A stretch of 34,165 bases of DNA from an uncultured Flavobacteriaceae bacterium (GCA_937936275.1 CALHCJ010000216.1:1-34165), one strand, 5' to 3'. Positions 25,606 to 33,847 are shown, counted from the first letter of the stretch. Notes: generated by a model from the letters alone, not told the origin. Numbers and translations are program-made.

Positions 25606-25959
25606 ATGAGAAAAATATATCACCTTAGTACTTGTGATACTTGTCAACGTATCATTAAAGAACTTGAACTTCCTACGTCATTTGAACGTCAAGACATAAA
25701 AACGGACGCCCTTACCGCTACTCAGATAGAGAGCATGAAGGAACTAACCGGTAGTTACGAAGCCTTGTTTAGTAAAAGAGCTAGACTATTTCGTCAACAA
25801 GGGTTGCATGAAAAAAAACTTTCAGAGGCCGACTTTAAAGAGTTGATCTTACAACATTATACTTTTTTAAAAAGACCTGTAGTATTATTTGAAGGTCAAA
25901 TTTTTGTTGGGAACAGTAAAAAGGTAGTTGCCGCGGCCAAAGCTGCAATACATTCGTGA
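25606..25959 (+). CDS. ArsC/Spx-family thioredoxin-fold protein
   Basis: 117 aa with the ArsC/Spx fold. MRKIYHLSTCDTCQRIIKEL carries C10-x2-C13 at the expected redox position. FERQDIKTDALTATQIESMKELTGS and LKRPVVLFEGQIFVGNSKKVV follow, the latter with the conserved RPVV element. It may be an arsenate reductase or an Spx-like regulator; sequence does not decide, and no ars genes are nearby. The stop TGA at 25957-25959 overlaps the GTG start of the next gene, implying translational coupling. Confidence 0.88.
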   Translation: MRKIYHLSTCDTCQRIIKELELPTSFERQDIKTDALTATQIESMKELTGSYEALFSKRARLFRQQGLHEKKLSEADFKELILQHYTFLKRPVVLFEGQIFVGNSKKVVAAAKAAIHS

Positions 25960-26852
25960 ATCTTCGCACCCTTGCCATATTAGCCGCGATTGGAGCAACC
26001 ACTATCTACGGGTTGAATCATAGTATTGCAAAAGGCGTAATGCCTACTTATGTACAGCCTTTTGGTTTCATTATGCTTCGTGTTATCGGAGCTGCAATCT
26101 TATTTTGGGCGATTTCTTTTTTCGGACCCAAAGAAACTATTGATAAAAAAGATTACCGGCGCATATTGCTTTGTGCTATTTTAGGTATGGGCATCAATAT
26201 GCTTGCATTCTTTAAGGGCCTATCCCTGTCAACACCAATAAATAGTGCTGTACTCATTACAGTAACACCCATTATCGTTTTAATTCTTTCTGCAATTTTG
26301 ATCAAAGAAAAAATTACTTCTCGAAAAATCTTGGGTATTGTGATTGGTCTGGCTGGGGCACTAGGGCTTATTTTATTTGGCAATGAAATTAGACAAGATG
26401 CTCCGAATATTCCCCTTGGTAATTTCTACATTTTATTAAATGCTATCTTCTATGGATCTTATATGATAGTCGCGAAAATACTCATTGAGAAATATCACCC
26501 ATTTACCTTTATGAAATGGTTGTTTTCTTTGGGAATCTTAATTTGCCTTCCTTTTGGGCATCACGAATTTATGGTCATTGAATGGGCTGCCTTACCTTTT
26601 GAGGCCGTTTGGAAAATCGTTTTTGTAATTGTAGGCACAACCTTTTGTACTTATCTCTTTAATATTTTTGCACTAACTCAATTGAAAGCTTCTACTCTAA
26701 GTGCCTTTATTTACCTTCAACCATTAATTGGTATTTTATATGCGGTTTTGACAGGTCAAGATCAGCTTACTACCATAAAAATTGTTGCCGCAGTCTTGGT
26801 ATTACTAGGTGTTTATCTGGCAAGTAGAAAATCAAAACCTATACGTGATTGA
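25956..26852 (+). CDS. EamA/DMT-family transporter
   Basis: 298-aa inner-membrane protein with about ten hydrophobic helices, two EamA repeats. The first begins LAILAAIGATTIYGLNHSIAKG. ILIKEKITSRKILGIVIGLAGALGLILFG closes the first half, and the second starts IPLGNFYILLNAIFYGSYMIVAKIL. LSAFIYLQPLIGILYAVLTGQDQLT and IVAAVLVLLGVYLASRK close it. Substrate is unknown; relatives export metabolites. The GTG start at 25956 overlaps the previous gene's stop (GTGA), so this pair is co-translated. A less common GTG start is accepted because no in-frame ATG keeps the first helix. Confidence 0.92.
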   Translation: MNLRTLAILAAIGATTIYGLNHSIAKGVMPTYVQPFGFIMLRVIGAAILFWAISFFGPKETIDKKDYRRILLCAILGMGINMLAFFKGLSLSTPINSAVLITVTPIIVLILSAILIKEKITSRKILGIVIGLAGALGLILFGNEIRQDAPNIPLGNFYILLNAIFYGSYMIVAKILIEKYHPFTFMKWLFSLGILICLPFGHHEFMVIEWAALPFEAVWKIVFVIVGTTFCTYLFNIFALTQLKASTLSAFIYLQPLIGILYAVLTGQDQLTTIKIVAAVLVLLGVYLASRKSKPIRD

Positions 26853-26951
26853 GAAATATTTAAAGCAAAAAAAGCAACCCTTTGCGCGTATTAGCCTCTT
26901 AAGTATATCCCCCTGTATTCTTGCTTTTATCTCAATTAACACAAGGTATCT

Positions 26952-27053
26952 ATGGGTTCACTTATCTACTTTTTGGCTATTACGGCACTTATTCTTACCA
27001 TAAATGTTATTCTTTTTATTGTAACAGGAATTATTAAAAATCGAAATCATTAG
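26952..27053 (+). CDS. Predicted 33-aa single-span membrane peptide
   Basis: Small ORF in the 239-base gap after the transporter: ATG at 26952-26954, TAG at 27051-27053. The peptide starts MGSLIYFLAITALILTINVI and then continues LFIVTGIIKNRNH: one long hydrophobic helix with a basic tail, which would place the tail in the cytoplasm. No promoter box is clear, and 99 bases separate it from the transporter gene. I do not recognise a family. Single-span peptides of this size are often missed in annotation, and a random ORF would rarely show this clean pattern. Confidence 0.5.
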   Translation: MGSLIYFLAITALILTINVILFIVTGIIKNRNH

Positions 27054-27091
27054 TCTTAAATCAATATCGCCCCATTGCTTCGAACTAACTT

Positions 27092-27481
27092 TTATTTCTC
27101 TATATCTTTTAATTGCACAGCAAGTGATTTTGTAGATAACTGTACTTCAATAAATGATAAAATTAATGAGATAATCAATGCCAGTAAGCTCAGACTAAAA
27201 ACTAGATTTGCCCAGAAACTAAACTCCATATAAATCAAAGACATCGTGATTACTGCCAAAAGAAAGCTTAAAATGGCAGTGGCTTGCATGTTTTTTATGA
27301 TTGATAATCGTGTTCGAAGTTGTTTCACTTGTATGCCGATTGATGTTGAACCCGTCTCTTGATATTTCTGATGTAATTGTCGAATTAAAGCTGCAATGGC
27401 TAGGTATCTTGCATTGTATGCCAACATGGTCAAAGAAATAGCGGGAAACAATAACGCGGGAATACTAAGTGATAACTCCAT
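27092..27481 (-). CDS. DUF2721 membrane protein
   Basis: 129 aa with three hydrophobic segments. The N-terminal ALLFPAISLTMLAYNARYLAIAALIRQLH is the conserved block of DUF2721: first helix, then the cytosolic amphipathic part up to IKNMQATAILSFLLAVITMSLIYM, the second helix. The third helix precedes FIEVQLSTKSLAVQLKDIE. Function unknown. It follows the 174-aa membrane protein gene by 29 bases, so they are probably one transcript. Confidence 0.85.
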   Translation of the reverse strand: MELSLSIPALLFPAISLTMLAYNARYLAIAALIRQLHQKYQETGSTSIGIQVKQLRTRLSIIKNMQATAILSFLLAVITMSLIYMEFSFWANLVFSLSLLALIISLILSFIEVQLSTKSLAVQLKDIEK

Positions 27482-27510
27482 AATTTAAATGTATATTTCT
27501 TCTAACAACT

Positions 27511-28035
27511 TTAATTCTCTCTAGTCATCCAATTTGCTATTTTAGGATAATTCGTCAATATCAAATACGCGAGAATTAAATTCATTCCCGAAACTGTCCA
27601 TTGAAAATAATCCATTTGATCTCGATAACCATAGCCCTCTAGGATACCAGGGCCATTTATTGAAACTTCTTTTTTGAATGCTAAAAAACTATACCGTAAA
27701 AATTGGGGAATGTAATCGAGAAACAGAAAACCTCCAATGAATATCAGCGCTAACTTCACAATCTGAAAACCGTTAAAATTTCCTAACTCTATCTGATCAG
27801 TATCAAAACCTTTATCCAGTTTTAATACATTTATCACAGTATCCGATTTCCTTAAAAGGAAAATAAATAATAGCCCCATTACCAGCGTAGAGATTATTAC
27901 TGATTTAATTACGATCGGTTCAAACTCAATAATCGCATATCTAAGGTTAGAAGGAATAAAATTAAAAACAACAAGAAGTAAAAAATATAAAGCGAATAGC
28001 TTGATTATAATTTTGAAAAAATCTCTTTTGGTCAT
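27511..28035 (-). CDS. Hypothetical membrane protein (174 aa)
   Basis: Product begins MTKRDFFKIIIKLFALYFLLL. I see four hydrophobic segments: near residues 8-28, 42-62 (IVIKSVIISTLVMGLLFIFLL), 95-110 (VKLALIFIGGFLFLDYI), and a last one (MNLILAYLILTNYPKI). I recognise no named family, though short flavobacterial membrane proteins with this MTKRDFF start are common. An earlier ATG at 28114-28116 would add 27 residues (MQNVRWVWNLVYYKRS) of less conserved look; I chose the later one. Likely co-transcribed with the DUF2721 gene. Confidence 0.7.
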   Translation of the reverse strand: MTKRDFFKIIIKLFALYFLLLVVFNFIPSNLRYAIIEFEPIVIKSVIISTLVMGLLFIFLLRKSDTVINVLKLDKGFDTDQIELGNFNGFQIVKLALIFIGGFLFLDYIPQFLRYSFLAFKKEVSINGPGILEGYGYRDQMDYFQWTVSGMNLILAYLILTNYPKIANWMTREN

Positions 28036-28171
28036 CTCGATTATGTTTTTATGCAAATTAATAAGAAAACTACGCTTATAATAAACTAAATTCCATACCC
28101 ATCTCACATTCTGCATAACTTAGTATCTAACGAATTTTTACTATGCATGCATAATACTCATTAAAATGTGC

Positions 28172-28179
28172 TAGCTTTG
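28172..28179 (+). promoter_or_regulatory. Putative -7 promoter box (TAGCTTTG) for the nitronate monooxygenase gene
   Basis: TAGCTTTG matches TAnnTTTG and lies 49 bases before the ATG at 28229. No good -33 TTG is seen. Confidence 0.45.
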
Positions 28180-28228
28180 AAAGGCTATACATTTTATAGT
28201 TATTTTTAAAATCCTTAAAAACATCTAC

Positions 28229-29203
28229 ATGAGTACCAAACCTTCTTTCATAAACGAGCTGTCTTTACCTGCCATGGCAGCCCCAATGTTTTTAATTTCA
28301 GGACCTAAGTTAGTCGTCGAGTGCTGTAAAAGCGGCATTGTGGGAACCTTTCCTGCCTTGAACCAAAGAACAAGTGAAGGTTTTGAAGAGTGGCTTATTG
28401 AAATAAAAACGGAACTTCAAAAATTTGAGGAAGAGACGGGGAGAAAAGCTGCCCCGTTTGGAGTGAATCTTATTGTTCACCCGACCAATCCGAGATTAGA
28501 AGCGGACATTAAATTGTGTGTTAAGCATCAAGTACCGATAATCATTACTTCGCTGGGAGCAGTTTCTATGGTCGTTGATGCCATTCATAGTTATGGTGGA
28601 TTGGTTTTTCATGATATTATCAAAAAACGCCATGCTGAAAAAGCGCAAGAAGCCGGTGTAGATGGGTTAATTCTTGTAGCCGCGGGTGCTGGTGGCCATG
28701 CAGGAACGATTAATCCGATGACTTTAGTTGCAGAAATCAAGAAATTCTTTCATAAAACCATCTTACTTTCTGGATGTATTAGCACCGGGCGCGATATTGC
28801 CTCCGCAATGCAAATGGGCGCTGACTTAGCTTATATGGGTACCCGTTTTATAAATACAGATGAAGCCAAAGCACCTGAAGAATATAAAAAAATGATTATT
28901 GAGGCGGGAGCCAGTGATGTTACGTACACTGCGGCGATCTCTGGAGTGCATGCCAATTTTCTTGGGGCGAGTTTAAAAGCTGCAGGCATAACAGAAGAGG
29001 ACCTTAAAAAAGATAAAAAAATTGATTTTGGAAAAGAATTGGACACAGAAGCAAAAGCATGGAAAACCATTTGGTCTGCGGGTCAAGGCTCAGCTATGAT
29101 CGAAGACTCGGTGCCTGTTTCTGACTTAGTAGCTACTTTAAAATCTGAATTTAAATCGGCTATTGAAGAACAATTTGCGCTTTTAAACACCTATCCTAAA
29201 TAA
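28229..29203 (+). CDS. Nitronate monooxygenase family protein
   Basis: FMN-dependent TIM-barrel enzyme related to 2-nitropropane dioxygenase, which oxidises nitroalkanes or nitronates, and to FabK-like enoyl reductases. 324 aa. The start (LSLPAMAAPMFLISGPKLVVECCKSGIVGTFPALN) is the FMN-pocket strand. IITSLGAVSMVVDAIHSYGG, then VDGLILVAAGAGGHAGTINP, a GGHAG-containing signature, and LLSGCISTGRDIASAMQMGADLAYMGTRFINTDEA follow, giving the phosphate-binding end. Which substrate it uses is unknown. It converges with the flavoprotein gene, which ends 5 bases further on. Confidence 0.92.
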   Translation: MSTKPSFINELSLPAMAAPMFLISGPKLVVECCKSGIVGTFPALNQRTSEGFEEWLIEIKTELQKFEEETGRKAAPFGVNLIVHPTNPRLEADIKLCVKHQVPIIITSLGAVSMVVDAIHSYGGLVFHDIIKKRHAEKAQEAGVDGLILVAAGAGGHAGTINPMTLVAEIKKFFHKTILLSGCISTGRDIASAMQMGADLAYMGTRFINTDEAKAPEEYKKMIIEAGASDVTYTAAISGVHANFLGASLKAAGITEEDLKKDKKIDFGKELDTEAKAWKTIWSAGQGSAMIEDSVPVSDLVATLKSEFKSAIEEQFALLNTYPK

Positions 29204-29208
29204 TCTAT

Positions 29209-30864
29209 TTAAACTTCGGTAGTTTCTCTAGCACTCAATTCGCCCAGAAACTGGTGTACTTGGCTGATAGCCATAGAGCCTTCACCTACGGCCGAAGCTA
29301 CCCGTTTTACAGAACCCTTTCGCACATCTCCAACAGCAAAGAATCCTGGAATACTGGTTTCCAAAGATTGCGGTTGTCTTTTCTTAAAAATATCGCAGTA
29401 GTATAAATCTTCTTGTTTAATGCCTGGTCCGGTGCAAATAAAACCTTTCTCATCGGTAGCAACCAAGCCCTCCAACCAATCGGTTCTTGGCTTGGCCCCT
29501 ATAAAGGTAAATAGATTGGTGATCGCTTTTTCGATTTCTTCACCATCTTTGGTTTCTAAAATCAAAGATTCTAAATGATGTTCTCCTTTTAACTTTGTTA
29601 CCTCGGTAAACAGCTGTACAAAAACATTCGGAGCAGCCTCGATTCTTTGAACCAAATAATTACTCATTTTCGATCCTAAATCGCCTCCTCTTAAAATCAC
29701 GTGAACTTCTTTTGCGTGATCCGCAAGAAAAAGTGCGGCCTGACCCGCAGAATTTCCTCCACCCACTACACCGACAATTTCATTTTTGCATGTAGATGCA
29801 TTCATTCCTGTTGCCGAATAGTATACACCGCTTCCTTCATATTTTTCTATACCTGCTAATGGCAATTTACTGTAGCTTGCACCCGTAGCTGCCATCAATG
29901 CTTTAGTTTTTATTTCCTTACCATTTGTTGCACATAAGATGAAGTAGTCACCAGTATGTTCAATACTTTTCGCACGATGTGGAATTGAAATATTGCATCC
30001 AAATTTTTGAGCTTGAATATAGGCCTTATTTGCAAGATCACTTCCAGATATTCCAGTTGGAAAACCAAGATAATTTTCAATTTTTGAGCTTTTTCCTGCT
30101 TGACCTCCTGGGGCATTACTATCTATGGTAACTACGTCCAACCCTTCTGAGGCTGCATAAACACTTGCTGCCAAGCCCGCCGGTCCAGCACCAATGACTA
30201 AAAGATCAAAAACTTTATCCTCAAAATCCATAAGAACACCAGAATTTCTGGCAACAGAATCTAAGGAGGGATTCTTACAGATTGTATTATCATTGGTAAT
30301 CAGTATTGGCAAATCAGTTTCTTCAAGATTAAAATTCAACAAAAGATCTTTTGCTTCATCAGCACTATCAACATCCATAAAATTATACCATATATGGTTT
30401 TTATCCATAAAATCGCGAATAGCATATGTTTCTTTCGATTTTTCTGATCCTAACAATTTAATGCCTCCCGTGTACTCTGTCAAAACAGTTTTCTGCCGCA
30501 ATAAAAAAGCATTTAATAATATGTCACTAATATCACTATGTTGGGTTATAGCGCGTCTTAACTCAAGCGGAGTTAGTCTTAGTAATGTCGTTCCTGCTTT
30601 AGCAATGGCATGAAATTGGGCACTTCTATTAGAAAGCATACCACTATCTCCAGAAAACTCATTCTTTTGATGTTCAACAATTACGGTGTTATCGTTCGCA
30701 GGGTCTTCTATGGATATTATACCATTAAGCACCACAAAAAAATCATATTGCAGATCACCTAAAGAAAACACTCGGGTATCTACATTAAAAGATTCGGTAA
30801 TACCATGCTGCTTTAAAATATGAATTTGACTTTGTGTCAATTCTGGAAATCTAGGGTCGTTCAT
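29209..30864 (-). CDS. cNMP-binding / thioredoxin-fold / thioredoxin-reductase-like flavoprotein lacking the CxxC
   Basis: 551-aa three-part protein. Residues ~15-120 form a cyclic-nucleotide-binding-type domain (FVVLNGIISI, FSGDSGMLSNRSAQFHAIAKAGTTLLRL). Residues ~143-212 look like a thioredoxin/glutaredoxin fold with the cis-Pro segment (TDLPILITNDNTICKNPSLDSVARNSG) but without a CxxC. Residues 219-545 are a thioredoxin-reductase-like module: FAD motif GAGPAG (225-230), GGQAG (253-257), NAD(P) motif GGGNSAG (368-374), and C-terminal FFAVGDVRKG. Where TrxR has CATC, residues 350-353 read SATG, so classical thioredoxin reduction is unlikely; electron acceptor unknown. It follows the zinc finger gene by 3 bases. 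Confidence 0.93.
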   Translation of the reverse strand: MNDPRFPELTQSQIHILKQHGITESFNVDTRVFSLGDLQYDFFVVLNGIISIEDPANDNTVIVEHQKNEFSGDSGMLSNRSAQFHAIAKAGTTLLRLTPLELRRAITQHSDISDILLNAFLLRQKTVLTEYTGGIKLLGSEKSKETYAIRDFMDKNHIWYNFMDVDSADEAKDLLLNFNLEETDLPILITNDNTICKNPSLDSVARNSGVLMDFEDKVFDLLVIGAGPAGLAASVYAASEGLDVVTIDSNAPGGQAGKSSKIENYLGFPTGISGSDLANKAYIQAQKFGCNISIPHRAKSIEHTGDYFILCATNGKEIKTKALMAATGASYSKLPLAGIEKYEGSGVYYSATGMNASTCKNEIVGVVGGGNSAGQAALFLADHAKEVHVILRGGDLGSKMSNYLVQRIEAAPNVFVQLFTEVTKLKGEHHLESLILETKDGEEIEKAITNLFTFIGAKPRTDWLEGLVATDEKGFICTGPGIKQEDLYYCDIFKKRQPQSLETSIPGFFAVGDVRKGSVKRVASAVGEGSMAISQVHQFLGELSARETTEV

Positions 30865-30867
30865 TTT

Positions 30868-31143
30868 CTAATATCTTTTTATTTGTTGGTGTTCGTAACA
30901 CCACATCCACTTTTCGCCGGGTTCAGCTGAAACAATTACTGGGTGATCTTCAGATTTTGCATGTTTACTCGCATGCTTATTTGGTGAACTATCACAGCAT
31001 AAAGTGACTCCACAACTTTGACAAGTTCGCAAGTGTAGCCAAGAATCATTAGTTTTAATGCAGGCTTCACATTCGTAATTTTTGGAAGTGATAACCCTTT
31101 CAATTTTTTGTAAATGTTTACAATTCTTAACTTTCATCGCCAT
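30868..31143 (-). CDS. UBP-type zinc finger protein
   Basis: 91-aa stand-alone zf-UBP domain. Visible metal ligands: C8-x-H10, C25-x2-C28, C41-x2-C44, C49, H57, H61 and H67; then E74-P-G-E-K-W-M-W-C-Y near the end, where W81-C-Y matches the ring pocket of HDAC6-type fingers. In eukaryotes such fingers bind the free C-terminus of ubiquitin. Here the Arg that follows the second Cys in those fingers (CGR) is replaced in CCDSSPNKH, which I remember as usual for bacterial members. It is the first gene of a two-gene unit with the flavoprotein. The ligand in bacteria is unknown. ATG at 31141-31143; a second ATG six bases on is also possible. Confidence 0.9.
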   Translation of the reverse strand: MAMKVKNCKHLQKIERVITSKNYECEACIKTNDSWLHLRTCQSCGVTLCCDSSPNKHASKHAKSEDHPVIVSAEPGEKWMWCYEHQQIKRY

Positions 31144-31250
31144 ACTGAAATTTACGACAAAGATTTAAAATGCTATTTGCTTAGAGTGATCGAATCCTAA
31201 ACTTTTATGTATTTTTAACTTTCTTCATCAAATTTTAAATTTTTCTTCAG

Positions 31251-32267
31251 ATGTATGTAAAACGCAATATTGGCTGGGGCCTGATTCTCAGATATGCATG
31301 GAAAAATCTTATCTTTTTCACATTGTATGCAACAGGTATTTTTTGTCTTTACCACTTTTTGGAATTGACATTTATAGACATACCGTTTCAGCCTCTTAGT
31401 GTTATTGGTATCGCTGTTGCCTTCTATATTGGTTTTAAAAACAGTCAAAGCTATGATCGGTTTTGGGAAGGTCGTAAAATATGGGGTGGTATTGTTAATT
31501 ATAGCCGCACCTGGGCTATACAGGTTTTAACTTTTGTCAAATCAGATGAGCCAGAACGAGATAAGAAAATACAAACTCAGATGATTCATAGGCATATTGC
31601 ATGGATTAACGCTTTGCGCGTTCAGTTACGTCAACCGAAATCATGGGCCATTAAAGAAAATAGAATGGTAGAAAGAATATTCGATAAACATGATGAACGA
31701 AATATTTCGTGTAATGAAGCATATAATTTTGTGCCCATGCGTGAATTCAGCGACTTAAAGAAAAGAGTTAATCCTGCAACTCATTTAATCAAGAATCAAG
31801 CTTTTGATATTTTGAAATTAAAAAAAGATCATATTATTGACGGATTTCAGGAAGATCAATTACATTCAACTTTAGAAGAGTTTTATAATCTACAAGGTAA
31901 ATGTGAGCGTATTAAAAACACTCCGTTTCCTCGACAATATGGCTATTTCTCAAAAGTATTCACATGGATTTTTGTCTTGTTACTTCCCTTTGGTCTACTG
32001 GATGTTTTTGAAGATGATTCTATGGCTTCCGTTGGAAAAGTTGAGGCCTGGTATGTTTTTTTAATGATTCCTTTTTCGGTTTTAATTTCTTGGATTTTTA
32101 CAACAATGGAAACTATTGGAGATAATAGCGAAGATCCTTTTGAAGGAAGAATTAACGATGTACCTATGACGGCACTATGTCGCACTATTGAAATTGATTT
32201 GAGAGATATGCTCGATGAAGATGATCTACCTAAAAGCGTAACTCCGAAAGATAATATCTTATATTAA
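31251..32267 (+). CDS. Bestrophin-like chloride-channel family protein
   Basis: 338-aa inner-membrane protein of the bestrophin/RFP-TM family, found in bacteria as ion channels. The N-terminus MYVKRNIGWGLILRYAWKNL leads into the first helix; the neck region is LSVIGIAVAFYIGFKNSQSYDRFWEGRKIWGGIVNYSRTW, typical of the family (the RxWEGRxxWG block). Two later helices (FTWIFVLLLPFGLLDVF, VFLMIPFSVLISWIFTTMETIGDNSEDPFEG) with the acidic PFEGR segment complete it. The stop TAA overlaps the next ATG (TAATG), suggesting translational coupling. Ion selectivity is not shown. It is divergent from the zinc finger gene. Confidence 0.93.
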   Translation: MYVKRNIGWGLILRYAWKNLIFFTLYATGIFCLYHFLELTFIDIPFQPLSVIGIAVAFYIGFKNSQSYDRFWEGRKIWGGIVNYSRTWAIQVLTFVKSDEPERDKKIQTQMIHRHIAWINALRVQLRQPKSWAIKENRMVERIFDKHDERNISCNEAYNFVPMREFSDLKKRVNPATHLIKNQAFDILKLKKDHIIDGFQEDQLHSTLEEFYNLQGKCERIKNTPFPRQYGYFSKVFTWIFVLLLPFGLLDVFEDDSMASVGKVEAWYVFLMIPFSVLISWIFTTMETIGDNSEDPFEGRINDVPMTALCRTIEIDLRDMLDEDDLPKSVTPKDNILY

Positions 32268-33229
32268 TGCCTACTATAAGTTCAAACTATAATCCTCCAC
32301 TTTTATTCAAAAATGGACATTTTTCTACGATTTATGCTGGAATTTGGCGAAAAATAGAAGGTTTAAAGCAAAAACGGGAAAGAATTGAATTATCAGATGG
32401 CGACTTTTTAGATTTAGATTGGAGCTTTTCTAAAACCACTTCGCAGAAGGTGGTCGTATTAATTCATGGTTTGGAAGGCAATGCTCAGCGCGCCTATATT
32501 GTTGGAAGCGCAAAAGAATTTAATACGCATGGCTATGATGTTTGTGCTATTAATCTACGTACATGTAGTGGTGAACAAAACCGGTTGTATCGTTCCTATC
32601 ATTCGGGGGCTACGGAAGATTTAGATGCAGTCATTCAACATATTTTAGCTATTAAGAACTATTCTCAAATTTATATTAAGGGTTTTAGTCTAGGAGGAAA
32701 CTTAACCTTAAAATTTCTAGGAGAAGATAGAATCATTCCCAAAGAAATTAAAGCTGCAATAGGTGTATCCGTTCCTGTTGACCTACATAGCAGTTGCAAA
32801 GAACTTCTCAAAATAAAAAACATACCTTATGCCTTACGTTTCAAAAAAAACTTGGTTGACAAATTAAAAGCAAAACAAAAATTGTTTCCAGAAAAAATAT
32901 CTCATGAAGATCTTAAGAAGGTAGTCACCCTCAAAGATTTTGATGATATTTATACGAGTCGAGCACATGGCTTCAAAGATGCGATAGATTATTACAAAAC
33001 ATGCAGCTGTCTTCAGTTTCTACCTGAGATCAATATTCCTACCTTGCTCATCAACGCAAAAAATGATTCTTTTTTTGGTCCCGAATGCTATCCTTACAAA
33101 GAGGCAAATGAAAATGCTAAGCTCTATTTAGAAACACCAAGCTATGGTGGCCATGTTGGTTTTTTTGGAAAAGGGAATATCACCTATACTGAAAAAAGAG
33201 CGATAAAATTCTTCAATGAAGTAATTTAG
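32267..33229 (+). CDS. YheT-family alpha/beta hydrolase
   Basis: 320-aa hydrolase of the AB_hydrolase_4 (YheT/ABHD1-3) group. Seen: the start with PPLLFKNGHFSTIYAGIWR, oxyanion loop VLIHGLEGNAQRAY, NLRTCSGEQNRLYRSYHSGATEDL and the nucleophile elbow GFSLGGN with S141. The acid in LLINAKNDSFFGPE and the catalytic His in SYGGHVGFFG complete the triad. Relatives are esterases or lipases of uncertain substrate. Its ATG shares one base with the stop of the bestrophin-like gene (TAATG), so the two are co-translated. Confidence 0.93.
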   Translation: MPTISSNYNPPLLFKNGHFSTIYAGIWRKIEGLKQKRERIELSDGDFLDLDWSFSKTTSQKVVVLIHGLEGNAQRAYIVGSAKEFNTHGYDVCAINLRTCSGEQNRLYRSYHSGATEDLDAVIQHILAIKNYSQIYIKGFSLGGNLTLKFLGEDRIIPKEIKAAIGVSVPVDLHSSCKELLKIKNIPYALRFKKNLVDKLKAKQKLFPEKISHEDLKKVVTLKDFDDIYTSRAHGFKDAIDYYKTCSCLQFLPEINIPTLLINAKNDSFFGPECYPYKEANENAKLYLETPSYGGHVGFFGKGNITYTEKRAIKFFNEVI

Positions 33230-33303
33230 ATTTACCTATTTCTTATATTAGTGTTTTAATACAAACAAAGGTCGAATGATCTTCGGCTTGAAATTCAGTT
33301 TAA

Positions 33304-33786
33304 ATGAAAAAATTATTTGCATTACTGGCTATTGGCGGATTATTAATCGGCTGTGGTGAATCGAAAAAAGAAGAAAAGAAAGAAGGTTTTGAAATGAACC
33401 GAGCCAAAAAAGAAACGAAAACTGAGACCGCTTCAGAAGGTGTTCCTGTTGATATGGACAACGATGGCGTTGGTCCTTTCAAAGATGTTACTTTCCCAGA
33501 TGCGATTGATGCAGAATTGGCTGCTGCAGGTGAGGCAAAGTTCAGTGCTATTTGTACAGCATGTCATATGGCTGAACAACGCATGATTGGCCCTGCGCTT
33601 AAAGGTGTTTATGATAGAAGAAGTCCGGCATGGGTGATGAATATGATTGCAAATCCTGATGGCATGTTGAAAGAAGACCCCATTGCAAAAGCCCTTTTGA
33701 AAGAATACAATAATGCAATCATGTTAAATCAGAACTTATCTGAAGATGAAACTCGTGCTGTTTCAGAGTACTTGAGAACGTTATAA
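33304..33786 (+). CDS. Lipoprotein c-type cytochrome
   Basis: 160-aa class I-like cytochrome c. Lipoprotein signal MKKLFALLAIGGLLIGC (C17, lipobox LIGC), then a Lys/Glu-rich linker to ~45. The heme-binding motif C84-T-A-C87-H88 follows, with MIGPALKGVYDRRSPAWV on the proximal side. The distal ligand is probably M140 (NAIMLNQNLSEDE), before the C-terminal helix ending in EYLRTL. It should be anchored to a membrane and face the periplasm, serving as an electron carrier. A clear terminator follows; no promoter box is obvious. Confidence 0.93.
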   Translation: MKKLFALLAIGGLLIGCGESKKEEKKEGFEMNRAKKETKTETASEGVPVDMDNDGVGPFKDVTFPDAIDAELAAAGEAKFSAICTACHMAEQRMIGPALKGVYDRRSPAWVMNMIANPDGMLKEDPIAKALLKEYNNAIMLNQNLSEDETRAVSEYLRTL

Positions 33787-33806
33787 AATAATTTCTAAAA
33801 TTTTAG

Positions 33807-33847
33807 AATGCCGTTGACTTATTCCTTAAGCAACGGCATTTTTTTGC
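33807..33847 (+). terminator. Rho-independent terminator after the cytochrome c gene
   Basis: Stem AATGCCGTTG (33807-33816) / CAACGGCATT (33831-33840) with a 14-base loop, followed by TTTTTTT (33839 on). Fits the end of the cytochrome c transcript at 33786. Confidence 0.85.

Noticed and set aside
26809-27003. 64-codon plus ORF overlapping the end of the transporter gene and the small membrane ORF
   Set aside because: It lies in another frame, overlaps a real gene, starts inside it and has no coherent membrane or domain pattern.
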